Notes under the pieces: generated by a model
The model's input: only the letters and a program-made list of their open reading frames with translations
Database searches by the model: none
What the model was told of the DNA's origin: nothing
Part shown: piece by piece, positions 42,604 through 53,225 of the stretch
How the letters are laid out: every line of letters begins with the position of its first letter
Numbering within the stretch: the first letter of the stretch is position 1
Assembly (NCBI GenBank): GCA_018907035.1
Contig: JACCIC010000167.1
Span: forward strand, 124,001 to 188,000
Direction of reading: 5' to 3'
Length of the DNA stretch: 64,000 bases
From: Sycobia sp. Sy_11
Taxonomy: Eukaryota > Arthropoda > Insecta > Hymenoptera > Epichrysomallidae
Position numbers and translations under genes: made by a program

Positions 42604-43877
42604 AGGTATGTGAATAAGTCTTTCCCGTTTTTTTTCAACTTTTGAGCCTTTATTGTGAAAAAATGGTTACAAATGAATTATTGAAAGTATTGGCCATCGC
42701 TAGCTACAACTTTTTTCCATCTTTCTGGCAACATACGAATCCCGTTGTGAAAAAATTCGACCGGTTTGGCCTCTATCCAGTCATCCACCCATTTTTTGGC
42801 TTCCTCGTAGGAATGGAAGTGCTGGTCAGCCAGGCCATATGTCATCGATCTAAAGAGATGGTAATCAGACGGAGCAACGTCTGGACTATACGGCGGGTGG
42901 GGTAGGGCTTCCCATTTGAGCGTTTCTAAGTATGTTTTCACCGGCGGTGCAACATGTGGGCGAGCATTGTCATGTTGCAAAATAACTTTGTCGTGCCTGT
43001 CGGAGTATTGTGGCCGTTTTTCTCGCAGTCAAACGCATCAATTATCGTCGATAGACCTCGCCTGTGATCCTTTCATTCGGTTTCAGAAGCTCATAGTAAA
43101 CCACACCTAGCTGGTCCCACCATATACAGAGCATGAACTTGGCGCCATGAATATTTGGCTTGGCCGTCGATGATGATGCATGGCCGGGTAGTCCCCATGA
43201 TTTTCTTCGCTTCGGATTATCGTAACGTATCCACTTTTCATCGCCAGTCACGATACGATGCAGAAAACCCTTTCTTTTATGTCGCTGAAGCAGCTGTTCG
43301 CAAGTGAAAAAACGCCGTTCGACGTCTCTCAGCTTCAGTTCGTACGGCACCCAATTTCCTTGCTTTTGGATCATTCCCATGGCTTTCAAACGCTTGGAAA
43401 TGGTTGTTCGGTCAACTCCCAATGCTTCAGCAAGTTCTTCTTGCGTTTGACAAGAATCTTCATCAAGCAAAGTCGCCAATTCTCGATCTTCAAAGATTTG
43501 CGGCCGCCCGGAACGCTCCTTGTCTTCCACGTCGAAATCACCGCTTTTGAAGCGTCGAAACCATCCGCGAACACTTGAATCATCGATACAACCTTCTCCA
43601 TAAGCCTCCTGAAGCAATCGATGCGTCTCGGCAGCAGATTTCTTCAAATTGAACCAATAAAGTGAAACTTCCCGCAAATGACGTCGACTCGGCTCAAATT
43701 TCGACATATTCACGATATCAAAAATTTATGATGCGAAAAAATTTTAACTAATGTGTTAGTATGGAATTGTTGACATATGAATAAGCTTTGATTATGACAT
43801 ATGTAACCATTGAATACTCGCACAGTATTGGTGGCGCCATCTCTTACAAAAAACGGGAAAGACTTATTCACACTCCT
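42604..43877 (-). mobile_element. Mariner transposon, near-complete
   Basis: Terminal inverted repeats of about 28 bp: AGGTATGTGAATAAGTCTTTCCCG at the left and its counterpart AGGAGTGTGAATAAGTCTTTCCCG on the other strand at the right, both next to TA dinucleotides. The flanking TTTTATTATATATT-type sequence on the two sides looks like one split sequence. It is about 1.27 kb, the normal mariner size, and contains one transposase gene on the minus strand. Confidence 0.92.
42678..43713 (-). pseudogene. Mariner transposase, one stop and one frameshift
   Basis: The N-terminal frame 43042-43713 (start MNMSKFEPSRRHLREV) has the HTH region (KKSAAETHRLL, WFRRFKSGDFDVEDKERSGRP), a second HTH (LAEALGVDRTTISKRLKAMG) and the first catalytic Asp in TGDEKW. 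It continues through WGLPGHASSSTAKPNIHGAKFMLCIWWDQ. A TAA at 43042-43044 follows VYRR at a position where related enzymes have Gln. A small deletion about 15 bases later shifts the frame to REKRPQYSDRHDKV. Frame 42678-42980 then gives QHDNARPH (second Asp), YSPDVAPSDYHLF (third Asp) and ends ASDGQYF. All three Asp of the DD34D triad are present. It resembles mauritiana/mellifera-type mariners. This is the least decayed transposase in the window, but it is not functional as written. Confidence 0.93.
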
Positions 43878-45468
43878 AATATAATATATTTTATTATATC
43901 TTTTGCCCCGGCGAAAAGTCGCAAGTGACGCGGATGCACATAAATAATAGTTAATAATTATATTATATGGAACAATGTGATATTACACAGTGCGAACGCA
44001 CTGCGCGTCACGAGTATTTACGTTGCTACCTCGTAGACGTAAACAGTCTCGAAGTTGGCCAAGGCCAACGTCAATTCGGCGAAAGCGGCTAAAAGACAGC
44101 ACAAATTAAATATACAGCTAAATTCGAAAATATAATATTTGTGCGGCTTTTCAAGTAATACTGATATTGAGTTAAATACTCATATACACATTAATTGATA
44201 TGTTTTAGATATATTGATTTGATTTAATTATAAATTTAATTCAAATTAATTATGTAAATTCTATTTAAGTTAAACTAGAATTAATCGATAATTTATTTAT
44301 AATGCAACATAATATGAAAATATAATTGATATAAATAGATTGATATTCGCCATTATAATATTATAAAAAATTTTCATCATAATAAGCGTAAGGAACATTT
44401 AATGTAAATTAAATATAACTAATATTTCACGTAAATAAAAAAAATTTTTTTACTCATAGTCGCGACACGACATATACAAAAATTTGCGTCAGTCGCGTAT
44501 AGTTTTGACGCTTTTGCCCTCGCAATCCACTGTCTCTCGACATTGTCGGCTTTTAACTATTTGCCAAACAAAAATGTTTTGTTCTTTATTTTTTTTTTCT
44601 GCTCAATGAAAACAGCGAATACTAAATAGTTTAACAATCAATAAGTAAACTAATAAATAAAATCTATATATTGTATAAATTATTGTATTAAATTGTTTTG
44701 TAAATAATTATAAATGATATTTTAAATCTATTTGTATTATAAATAATTATAAATGTTGTATGGAATATTTATAAGTATTATATAGAATATACAGATACAA
44801 TTGAAAGTAACAATTTAGAGATAATTAAATAAGATGTTAATTATTAAATTGAATAATAATTAATTAGATACTATTGAACAATAATTATAAAAATTTTATT
44901 AATTAACACTCAATTCAATCGGTTTAAGAAACAATTGATTGTATTTAGTTCGTTAATAAGTAATTAAAATTTAAACAAATAACAATTAAATAACATTTTT
45001 TTTGTTCTAGTTTTTATTTTTCTTTCTTTTTTTATCTCGCCGTAACAACCATCACACGAGCATCGCTCAACGGGTTAGTTACGGACATTATTTAATTCAT
45101 TAGATTATTTTAACTATTTAACTCATTGAATAATTAATATTTGTTAATTAATTAATTAATTAATTAATTTTTTCAAATCTGGCTTTTTTTTTTAAATGGT
45201 TAATGGTTTGTTAAATTGATTTCTATTATTTTTGCTGTTTTCGAATTGCTGGAGTATGACCAAGAAATTTGTTGTCCATTTAGTGGATTAATTAATTCTG
45301 CAACTTATTTATTAACAATTGTAATTAATTGATTTAAAATTTCTCGCCTTTTTTTATTTTTATAAATAAAGAACAAAAATTGTTTTTGCCGATCTGTTTT
45401 CTTTTTCTCACGTTGTTTTTTTTTTGTTCGTTGGTCTCCTCAGTTTCCCGTCAATTAAATAAAAACAG
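43878..45468 (+). other. Leader region between the gypsy B LTR and gag
   Basis: It begins with GC-richer DNA (CCCCGGCGAAAAGTCGCAAG at about 43905, CAGTGCGAACGCACTGCGCG hairpin-like at 43990), then is largely AT-rich to 45468. It is presumably the gypsy 5' leader split by the mariner, possibly with further insertions. A primer-binding site cannot be fixed by eye. Confidence 0.4.
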
Positions 45469-47110
45469 GATGGCAAACCCTCCAAATGATTTTAATGACT
45501 GGCTCCAAAGCCTATGCGAGGAGAAGACAAATATCATTACAACGGAATTAGAATTAAAAAAAATTATGGTTCCCCATTTCAAAGGGCTGCCAGGCTATAT
45601 CGCAGACTGGCAGGAAATTATAGCCCGGGTGACTTTGTGGAATGTGAGAATGGGGATAATACCGTAAAAACACGCGCACGTAAAGATAAAAATCTGCAAA
45701 AAATTGTTGTAACCTCGACAATGCGTGACACAACGAAGACGTATATTTTAAATAAAATGGAGGAAACATACGCCGAACCAGGTGATGAGTCAGCTGACAC
45801 ACTACAGGCTCGGGAAGTTAATCCGAGCACAGGCCAAAGACGTAGCACAACAGCTGCCGATCAGCAAATGCAGAATCTGATCGATTTCAATTTGGCAGAG
45901 ATCAACAGGCACGAACCGCTCGCATGGAGCACAGCCAATGAATCGCCGATTCAGGCAGCCATCACAGGCGTAACTACGTCTTTTGATTCGTGTGTCACGA
46001 ATGCCATTACACGTCAGGTGCAAGTCGCATCTCATGCGTTAGAAGCAGCAGTCGAGCCTCAGTCTGCTGACCTCGAGAACAATGTAGCAATTAGTCATGG
46101 ATTACACAACCTAAAGAATGTGCTACAAACTTGGATGCGACAACAGAACAGCACTGTCCAAGATCTGCAGCAGAGGAAAAATGCAATGCATGCTACGTTG
46201 ACTAGCATTCAGCAATAGCTGCAGAAAACGCCGTGACGCGACCGTGTAACCTTCCAAGACACGTATAACCTTCAATACTTCGAAAATGACAAAGACTCTA
46301 ACTGCAATAGATTCTCAAGGTCGACCGGTGAGCCTACGTTCTCGGCTCCTTGCCACTCTCGGTACCAAGGGTCTGGAAGGGAAGCATCACATGGATCGAG
46401 ATGTGATGAGCTCGCCAACGAATATAACGCGATCAACGCTATCAAGCACCTTGGCTCAGCGCATGGACATTGCTAAAACCGTGCACCAATGGAAAATCCG
46501 ATTCAATAGTGTCGAGTGAAAAAGCGTAGAGGAATTTCTATAGAGGATCGCGGTATGTCGCAGATTGACGCCGCTCACGGACGAGGATATGCTCAATGTA
46601 ATGACGGAGCTACTCGACGGTGTCGCCCTACACTGGTACCGTCTATCCCGGAAAGACTGGACCACGTGGCAAGAGTTCTGCCACGCAGCCCGGAGCTGCT
46701 ACGGCGTCGATAGACGCTTCTAAGCTGAGCTGATTAGCGAAGCTCAGCGGCGTACACAGGCCAAACGCGAGCCAACACGTGACTACGTGTTCTGTTTGTT
46801 GAGGATCCTAAATCGGTTCGAAGAACCATGGTTAGACGACAAACAGCTCGCTCTTATCTACCATAATCTACTCCTGGAGATACAGAAGCTAGTTCCGCGG
46901 GTGAAGATTACAAGCGTAAATCGGCTAATAGAGCTCGCTCGAGAGACCGAATGCGTCCTCGATGCGGAGCGCAACTACAAGCCACCTCCGTCACCCGAAG
47001 ACTGCATAATGTCCGAAGTGGCTTTCCATGTGGCAGACACGTCTCGGACACGCCCGAAGCCAAAGAGCGCGGCCGTAGACGTGAAGCCGCCCGATTTTGC
47101 ACGAGGTGGG
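45469..47110 (+). pseudogene. Gypsy B gag
   Basis: ATG at 45469 opens MANPPNDFNDWLQSLCEEK and GLPGYIADWQEIIARVTLWN, stopping at 45667. The adjacent frame (45514-46218) continues with EETYAEPG, then LIDFNLAEINR and HGLHNLKNVLQTWMRQQN. After more breaks comes the capsid: VHQWKIRF (46480), ELLDGVALHWYRLSRKDWTTWQEFCHAA in frame near 46600-46690, then frame 46787-47116 (LLRILNRFEEPWLDD, LARETECVLDAERNYKPPP). This is the Retrotrans_gag arrangement of Ty3/gypsy elements. A CCHC zinc knuckle (CWGCSWPGHTLRSC) follows at 47333-47374 in another frame. Gag forms the retrotransposon particle and binds RNA; here it is broken by at least four frameshifts or stops. Confidence 0.85.
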
Positions 47111-47332
47111 GTTTAGAGCCACCTCACCTGATTTAGAGTCGCCATGTGTCGCAGCTCTTATGATGAATAGGAGCAGTCGTGACTCACGCCCGAGGTCGCC
47201 GCGTCACAGAAGACCGGAGCGTCGACCTCACTTAAGTCGGAGAGGAAGCCATCCTTCAGGGGAAAGCTCGTGCGCAAGCCCTTCAGCGACAAGAACAAAG
47301 GTCGGATAGCAGGTCCTGATCCGCGGTTCTTA

Positions 47333-47374
47333 TGCTGGGGTTGTAGTTGGCCAGGCCACACCCTACGCAGCTGT
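47333..47374 (+). pseudogene. Gypsy B nucleocapsid zinc knuckle
   Basis: C-X2-C-X4-H-X4-C is intact in local frame (CWGCSWPGHTLRSC). It sits between the capsid remnant and the protease, as expected for gag nucleocapsid. Confidence 0.85.
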
Positions 47375-47583
47375 CCCAAGTTTTTGGGAAATGCGAAAAA
47401 GGGCGAGTAATTGAGGTTCAACTCGCCCCTACACTCCGTGAAACCTCTAAAGATCAGCAGGCAGCTGCGAGGACACAGGGTAATGATTATTGCCCCCTCC
47501 TGTCTGTAAAGGAGGAGCATCACGACCGTGACTCCGCTGACTCAGCTACAAGTGTCGACCCCGATCCATATTCACTATGATGG

Positions 47584-48765
47584 ATACAGGTCGGCATAGG
47601 CGAGTTCCACATCTATGCATTGCTCGATGCAGGGGCTGCTCGTACAACTCACGGAGCAATCGGCTTGCAGATTGCATCTGCCCTCGGTCGTCTAGTTCGA
47701 CCCTTTGCTGGATCTGGCGCTCCACTCGCCACGGGAAAAATTGAGCCGATAATAGGCCAGGTGGCCCTTCCGTTTGCCATTGCAGACGTTGAAATGGAGC
47801 TAGACGTCATCATAATTCCAGACTTGGAAAACCACTGTCTGCTCGGTGCAGACTTCTACCGCGCTTTCAATGCGGTCATCCACCCGCGCGACGACACCAT
47901 GTCGATCGAGGGTGCTGCGGATTTCGTTCCGTTACAACTCTGCACCGTCTCAGTTACCTCGGCGTATTCGCTTGCCTCTATAGGGTTGGCTGATATTGAC
48001 GATAGTCAACGTCGAGATCTCGAGGAACTCCTCGACCGGATGCTGCCTCCGGCTGATCAGTCTCTGGGCTGCACGCATCTGACTGACCATGTAATCGATG
48101 TCGGCGATGCTAAGCCGATTAAGCAGCGTTACTATCCGGTCTCTCAGAAGATAGAGCTGGAGATGCATGCGCAAGTTCCCAAGATGCTTGATCAAGGCGT
48201 ATTTCGCAGATCAACCAGCGATTGGTCTAGCCCCGTCGTAATGGTTCGCAAGAGCGACGGGAGCTACCGATTCTGCGTAGACTATTGTAAATTGAATTCC
48301 GTGTCCAACATAAGCGCGTATCCGTTCCCTTACATGGACGTAATTTTACGGAAGTTGAAAAATGTGCGATATATTTCCACACTGGACCTCAGTAGCGCCT
48401 ACCATCAGGTCCCTCTTCGTGAGGAATCGCGACACCTCTGTGCCTGCACGGTGTTATTTGAATGGATACATATGCCATATGGTGTCGTCGGTGGCCCTGC
48501 AACCTTTCAGCAGTTAAGCGACAAGCTGATCGGCCCTGAAATGGAGCCGGTGGCCTTCGCCTACCTCGATGATGTGATCTTCGCTGCGGAGAGCTTTGAC
48601 GAGCACCTCGGGTGGCTCGAACATATTCTACGACGAATTTCCGATGCTGGCTTGACCATTAATAGGCATAAGAGCAAATTCGGACTGGCAGAGGTTGGTT
48701 TCTCGGCGTCCTCATGGATCGTAACGGTTTCCGACCCGATCCGGATAAAATTGTACCAATCTTGA
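47584..48765 (+). pseudogene. Gypsy B protease and reverse transcriptase
   Basis: The open frame around 47620-48765 (381 codons from the first ATG; the coding frame extends upstream with VGIGEFHIYA) begins with a retropepsin. Its active site reads LLDAGAARTTHG: the usual D-T/S-G is D-A-G. ENHCLLGADFYRAFNAV marks the protease C-terminal half. RT follows: LDRMLPPADQSLGCTHLTDHVIDVGDAKPIKQRYYPVS, WSSPVVMVRKSDGSYRFCVDYCKLNSV, ISTLDLSSAYHQVPL, MPYGVVGGPATFQ and the catalytic FAYLDDVI, then DAGLTINRHKSKFG. The frame is lost at about 48705 where the connection domain begins. The usual MPFGLxNAPATFQ is changed at several residues, so activity would be doubtful even without the shift. Confidence 0.9.
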
Positions 48766-49382
48766 CTTACGCCGCACCAAAGAACCTGGAGCAGCTCCGT
48801 AGGTTTCTAGAGCTTGCGTCCTGATATCGCAATTGCTGAGCCTCTCACCCGATTAACCAAGAAGAACATCAAGTATCATTGGGGAGAAGAGCAGCAGCAA
48901 ACCTTCGAACAGATCCGGGCGCTCGTCGCATCTGCACCAGTCCTTTCTCGACCGTCGTTCGGAGAAACATTCGTCACGCAGACGGACGCTAGAGACTCGG
49001 GACTAGGCGCCGTGCTCATGCAATCAGTTGGTGGCGGGGAGCACGTGCTCTCCTACGCTAGTCGCACGATGACTGCGGCTGAGCGTAATTATTCGGTCAC
49101 CGAACGTGAGTGCCTCGCCGTGCTATGGGCTCTGCGTAAATTTCGCCTATACATCGAGGGCATCACTTCCAGGTGATAGCCGATCACAGCACCCTTCGTT
49201 GGCTTAACTCATTGCGCAACCCCACGTGCAGACTCGCCCATTGGGCCTTGGAATTACAGGGGTATGACTACGAAGTCATCCACCGGAAAGGTACCTTAAA
49301 TTGCGTACCAGACGCCCTCTCTCGTTTGTACGAAGACGAGCCGACTTGTGAAGTCGCCTCCCTCGGCGTCACCGATATGTAA
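48766..49382 (+). pseudogene. Gypsy B RNase H
   Basis: Frame 48814-49176 starts at IAEPLTRLTKKNIKYHWGEEQQQTFEQIRALVASAPVLSRPSFGETFVTQTDARDSGLGAVL, the gypsy RT-RNase H junction. The first catalytic Asp is in TDAR and the Glu in TERECLAVLWALRKFR. A one-base loss at about 49170 shifts to frame 49173-49382, which carries ADHSTLRWL, ARWALELQGYDYEV-like sequence, RKGTLNCVPDALSR and the last catalytic Asp in PDALSR. It degrades the RNA template during reverse transcription. Confidence 0.9.
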
Positions 49383-49394
49383 AACCCCTGGTAT

Positions 49395-50321
49395 TTGCGC
49401 TTTCGTAAGAAAGTGTTGAGCGATCCGACCGACCACCCATGGTGGAAAGTCGTCGGGCAACGACTATACTACTACCGTTCCGATCTTGCCGTCGAAGATT
49501 TAGTAGATGACCAGGATGCATGGAAGTTAGTCGTGCCTAAAGAAGATCGCTATACCGTTCTTCATGAATGTCATGAGGAGCCCACAGCTGGTCATTTCGA
49601 ACGCCATAAGACGTATGACCGTATTGCACAATCAAACTATTCGCCCTCACTGCACAAAGATGTGACATAATTTGTCCGTGACTGCACCGTGTGCCAGAAA
49701 TGTAAGGTACAGCAGGCTGTACCAGCTGGCCTGATGGACCATCGAACGGTCACCCGCCCTTGGGCAGTTGTAGCTGGAGACGTGTTGGGTTCATTTCCAT
49801 GATCTACCCGAGGATACGAGTACTTACTCGTCTTCCTGGATCTATTCACTCGCTGGGTAAAGTACTTTCCTATCCGAAAGGCGATTGCGCAAACGATTCG
49901 CCGCGAGTTGAAAGATCGCGTATTTTTACGCTTTGGTACGCCCGAAATATTCCTATCGGACAATGGCACCGAATTTCGTAATAAGATTCTCGAGAAATTC
50001 CTTGTGGAGCGTGGGGTGGAGCATTCAACGATACCCCCTTATCACGCTCAAGCCAATCCGTTAGAGAGGGTCAATAGGACTCTGAAGACTGCGATAATCG
50101 CCTTCATTGAGGAGTCTCATAGTACTTGGGATGCGCATATCGTCGAGCTGATATTTGCGTACAACACATCCGTACAAGACTCCATCGGCGTAAGTCCGGC
50201 CTTCCTTAACACGCGTCGCCATTCCTCAGCTCCTGGTATGCATCGCCGCCAGGATGAGCAGCGCGCACAGGTTGCGCAAGAAGAGGCTGTTCTACAGCAT
50301 TGGAAAGAACGCATGGAGTAG
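49395..50321 (+). pseudogene. Gypsy B integrase
   Basis: Frame 49395-49670 holds the H2C2 zinc finger: HECHEEPTAGHFERHKTYDRIA, with CTVCQKCK just after a TAA at 49668. The core is split: GDVLGSFP, a stop at 49801, YEYLLVFLDLFTRWV, RRELKDRVFLRFGTPEIFLSDNGTEFRNKIL in frame 49908-50321, and the final Glu in HAQANPLERVNRTLKTAI. All three catalytic residues (D in GDVLG, D in SDNGTEF, E in LERVNR) are visible, in different frames. The frame ends at WKERME, 50321, where a TAG interrupts continuation into the C-terminal domain. Confidence 0.9.
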
Positions 50322-51069
50322 TTATCTGATCTCCATCTAAAGGCAGCGGAAAACTCGCAGAAAGCACAGGCAAAGCACTTGCTATTATAATACGAAATGT
50401 CGTGATGTTCATTACGCGATTGGCGATCGCGTATGGCGGCGTAATCACATCCTCTCGTCAGGCATACAAGGCGTCAGCGCCAAGCTTGCCCCGAAATTCG
50501 ACGGGCCCTTTACCATCAGGAAGAAACTCGGCACGAATGTGTACCGACTGATCGACTCTACGGGAAGAGATGCTGGTAAACATCACGTCGGTAACCTGAA
50601 GCCCTACAATCGAGACCACGACCCCGAAGATGATAGCGGTTCCGACACGGAAGAGCCTTCGGGCGAAGACCGTGATTGCGATGCGTCTGATTGTAATGTT
50701 GAGGCAAGCGAGTGAAACCGTGTTGTAACACCACTGGTGAGCGTATGGTGCCCCGACGACGCGTCTCATTCTAATCCCGGTACGAGCGTGCGAAGCGATA
50801 CTTCCGCGGGTAATGCCACGCGACCTAACGCCGATGACGCGCCGCGTAGATTAGAGAGACCGCGTAGGACGCGAATTGTAACCCGTCGAAGGACGCGAGC
50901 GCCAGCCCCTGCGGAACCCAATAACCGCGAAACCGCCCGCAATAGTGGCATACTCCTGGCAAAGCGAAAAGCAGGTCGCCCCAGGAAGAGCCAGTGCTCA
51001 ACACTACCAAGGGACCAATCCCCCCGCCGCACTCGGACCCAAGCCAAGACCCGTCAACAGGCCATTTAG
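50322..51069 (+). pseudogene. Gypsy B integrase C-terminal domain and basic tail
   Basis: Broken frames give YAIGDRVWRRNH, KLAPKFDGPFTIRKKLGTNVYRLIDSTGRDAGKHHVGNLKPY, then an acidic patch (DHDPEDDSGSDTEEPSGED). The open frame 50737-51069 is rich in Arg (RRLERPRRTRIVTRRRTRAPAPAEP, KRKAGRPRKSQ) and ends KTRQQAI. The GRPRK piece resembles an AT-hook. Gypsy A has the same order at 10180-10790. There is no env-like gene after it. Confidence 0.82.
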
Positions 51070-51531
51070 GGGCATAATGCATCTGCGGCTTTATTTTCCA
51101 TCCTCTCCTTATTAAGACATTCCCCAGTTATGTATTGTGTAGTGATCCCTATCCTGACACGATGGTCAACATGGGAGAGAGAGACGTTGGGTACGCAATC
51201 GCCGCGTACACTTGCTTTCCCACGTCCCTATGCTCTCTCTCTCCTATCTTAGCCCTGTATATATGTATATACAGTTTGTAAATATAAATGTATATGTATG
51301 TTTAAATGTAAAGATTATATGTGTTCCAGGCCGAAGCTCGACTACACCGGCGGAGAGGTAAGTGAGAGAAAGAGACCGGGGAGTGGGGAGAGACAGCCGC
51401 GCGCGCGAATTTTGGGTTTTGAGTGAGAAAACAAACTTCGAGGGACAAGCGCGTTCGGGCTTCGTATTTTGGGAATACGCCTCGTACTCTTGATAATCCC
51501 GCTCAAGACGTACCTCGTCTTCGCGGAGTGT
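51070..51531 (+). repeat. Gypsy B 3' LTR-like sequence, truncated at a junction
   Basis: It contains TGTAGTGATCC...CCTGACACGATGGTC (compare 8138), CTCTCTCTCC, TGTTCCAGG...GGAGAGGTAAGTGAGAGA (compare 7880 and 12320) and AAGCGCGTTCGGGCTTCG...CTCAAGACGTACCTCGTC (compare 41802-41910). It ends at about 51531, where minus-strand gypsy C pol begins. The whole block recurs in reverse at 62611-63166. Confidence 0.75.
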
Positions 51532-52580
51532 ACTTTGCGATTTTCATACGGGACGACGAGTTTCCAAGCCTCGTTGCCCTCCGTGGCGCCAGCTGTTCGC
51601 ATGCTCGGACAGTATTTGTACAACTGCCCGCTGACAATTTTCCAAATCGGGTGCTCCGTCGGTCTTATTTGGACCGCTTTCAGCTTTTCAAGGTACCACT
51701 TGTCGGTCGTTTCGTCAGCCCATGACACAGCATTTATCGACGGCTCGTTTTCTTCGTACATGCGCGAGAGGGCGTCAGAGACGTAATTAAGGCTACCTTT
51801 CCGGTGCTCCACTTCGTAACTATGGCCCTGCAGTTCAAGGGCCCAGCGAGCAAGGCGTCCGGTAGGGTTGCGTAAATTACACAACCACCGTAGACTCCTA
51901 TGATCGGTTATCACTTTATAGTGATAACATTCCAGATAAGGGCGAAATCTTTTATCTACCCATAACACTACGAGACATTCGCGCTCGTTTAAGCTATAAT
52001 TGCGTTCGGCCACAAACATTATGCGGCTCGCAACTTCGAGCACGCGCTCCTCGCAATCAATAATTTGGAGCAATACGGCTCCCAGGCCGGTGTCGCTCGC
52101 ATCGGTTTGCACGATGAATAACTCGTCGAATCTCGGCCGCTGCAGCACGGGCGCCGATGCAAAGAGCGCTTTCGCGGAAGAAAAAGCGCTTTTCTGCTCC
52201 TCTATCCACGCGTATCGGGTATCTCGCAAAAACTTCCTAGAATAGGAAGCCATGCCCATGAAGCGTCGGAGCTGCTTCAAATTTTTCGGAGCCGAATAAT
52301 TCAGAACCGGCTCGATCTTAGCTGGATCGGGCCGAAATCCCTCTCGGTTCACTACCGTAAAGGCAGTGATCGCCCTAGACCCAGCCGTCAGCGGTATCTG
52401 GCGATATGCGCTGCTAAGATTGAGGGTCGAGATATATCTCGCCCTCTGTATTTTGCGTAAAATGCTATCCATATAGGGCAATGCATACGCATCTGCCTGC
52501 GACACTGCGTTGACCTTTCGGAAGTCAAAGCAGAAGCGATATGAGCCTTTGGACTTTTTAACCATAACGACAAAGCTCGA
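51532..52580 (-). pseudogene. Gypsy C RT (catalytic box deleted), RNase H and integrase start
   Basis: The minus-strand frame to 52565 reads VKKSKGSYRFCFDFRKVN, LPYMDSILRK, ISTLNLSSAYRQIPL, ITAFTV, and then VNREGFRPDPAKIEPVL directly. The RT segment with the MPYG and YLDD boxes, present in the other gypsy C copy at 61510-61790, is deleted here (about 290 bp). RNase H is intact in frame (IVQTDASDTGLGAVLLQ, NERECLVVLWVDKRFRPYL, ITDHRSLRWL, YVSDALSRMYEE). The start of the integrase (GQLYKYCPSMRTAGATEGNEAWKLVVPYENRK) is cut at 51531 by gypsy B LTR. Beyond that point the ORF is LTR sequence, not protein. Upstream (52566-52580) a stop interrupts the RT start. Confidence 0.9.
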
Positions 52581-53225
52581 CTAGCTGCTCATTGATGGCT
52601 TGATCACACCAGCTTGGAGCATGGCATCGACTTGCACATTCATCTCGCTCTTGATTTTAAGCGATACCGGGTAATAACGCTGTTTAATGGGTCGTGCCGA
52701 GCCAACGTTGATGTCGTGCTCGACCCACGCCGTGCATCCGAGAGGCTCTGTTGCGTCTGGCATCATGCGAGATAATAGCTGATCGTGCTGTTCTATCTCT
52801 AAACTCAACAAATCATCGTTCCGACGGACGCCAAAGCCGTCGGGGGTGCCGAGGACATGCCTGCTACCTCGACAATCACAGCTCGATCGCCATCCTTAAT
52901 AAACAATTTGTTTCTGCACGGGTCGAGGATTGCTTTAAATGCACGGACGAAATTTACGCCGACATAGCAATCCTCGTCAAGCGAAGGCAAGGGTGCTACC
53001 TTGATTTCGTTGCGCACGCCGGCTAACTCGAATGGCAGCTCCTCGCTAGCATTATTTGCAGCCGAAGGAACTTCTGCGGCTGCGACGCTGACCGACGCCG
53101 CGTTCGCCTTTTCGTTGGCGGGTTTGCTCGTCCCACGCATTTCGTAGCTTTTCGCTGTCGCTTCACGTACCAGTACGAAGCTTCTGGCACGACGGAATTT
53201 TCCAACGGTGGGGCGGCTTGAAGGA
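52581..53225 (-). pseudogene. Gypsy C protease region and RT N-terminus
   Basis: Minus frame 52805-53140 contains LPFELAGVRNEIKVAPLPSLDEDCYVGVNFVRAFKAILDP, the second half of a gypsy aspartic protease (family pattern CILGxDFLxxxxA). Frame 52581-52811 continues with RMMPDATEPLGCTAWVEHDINVGSARPIKQRYYPVSLKIKSEMNVQVDAMLQAGVIKPS, the RT N-terminus. The active-site DTG part of the protease is not found. Several frameshifts. Confidence 0.8.
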
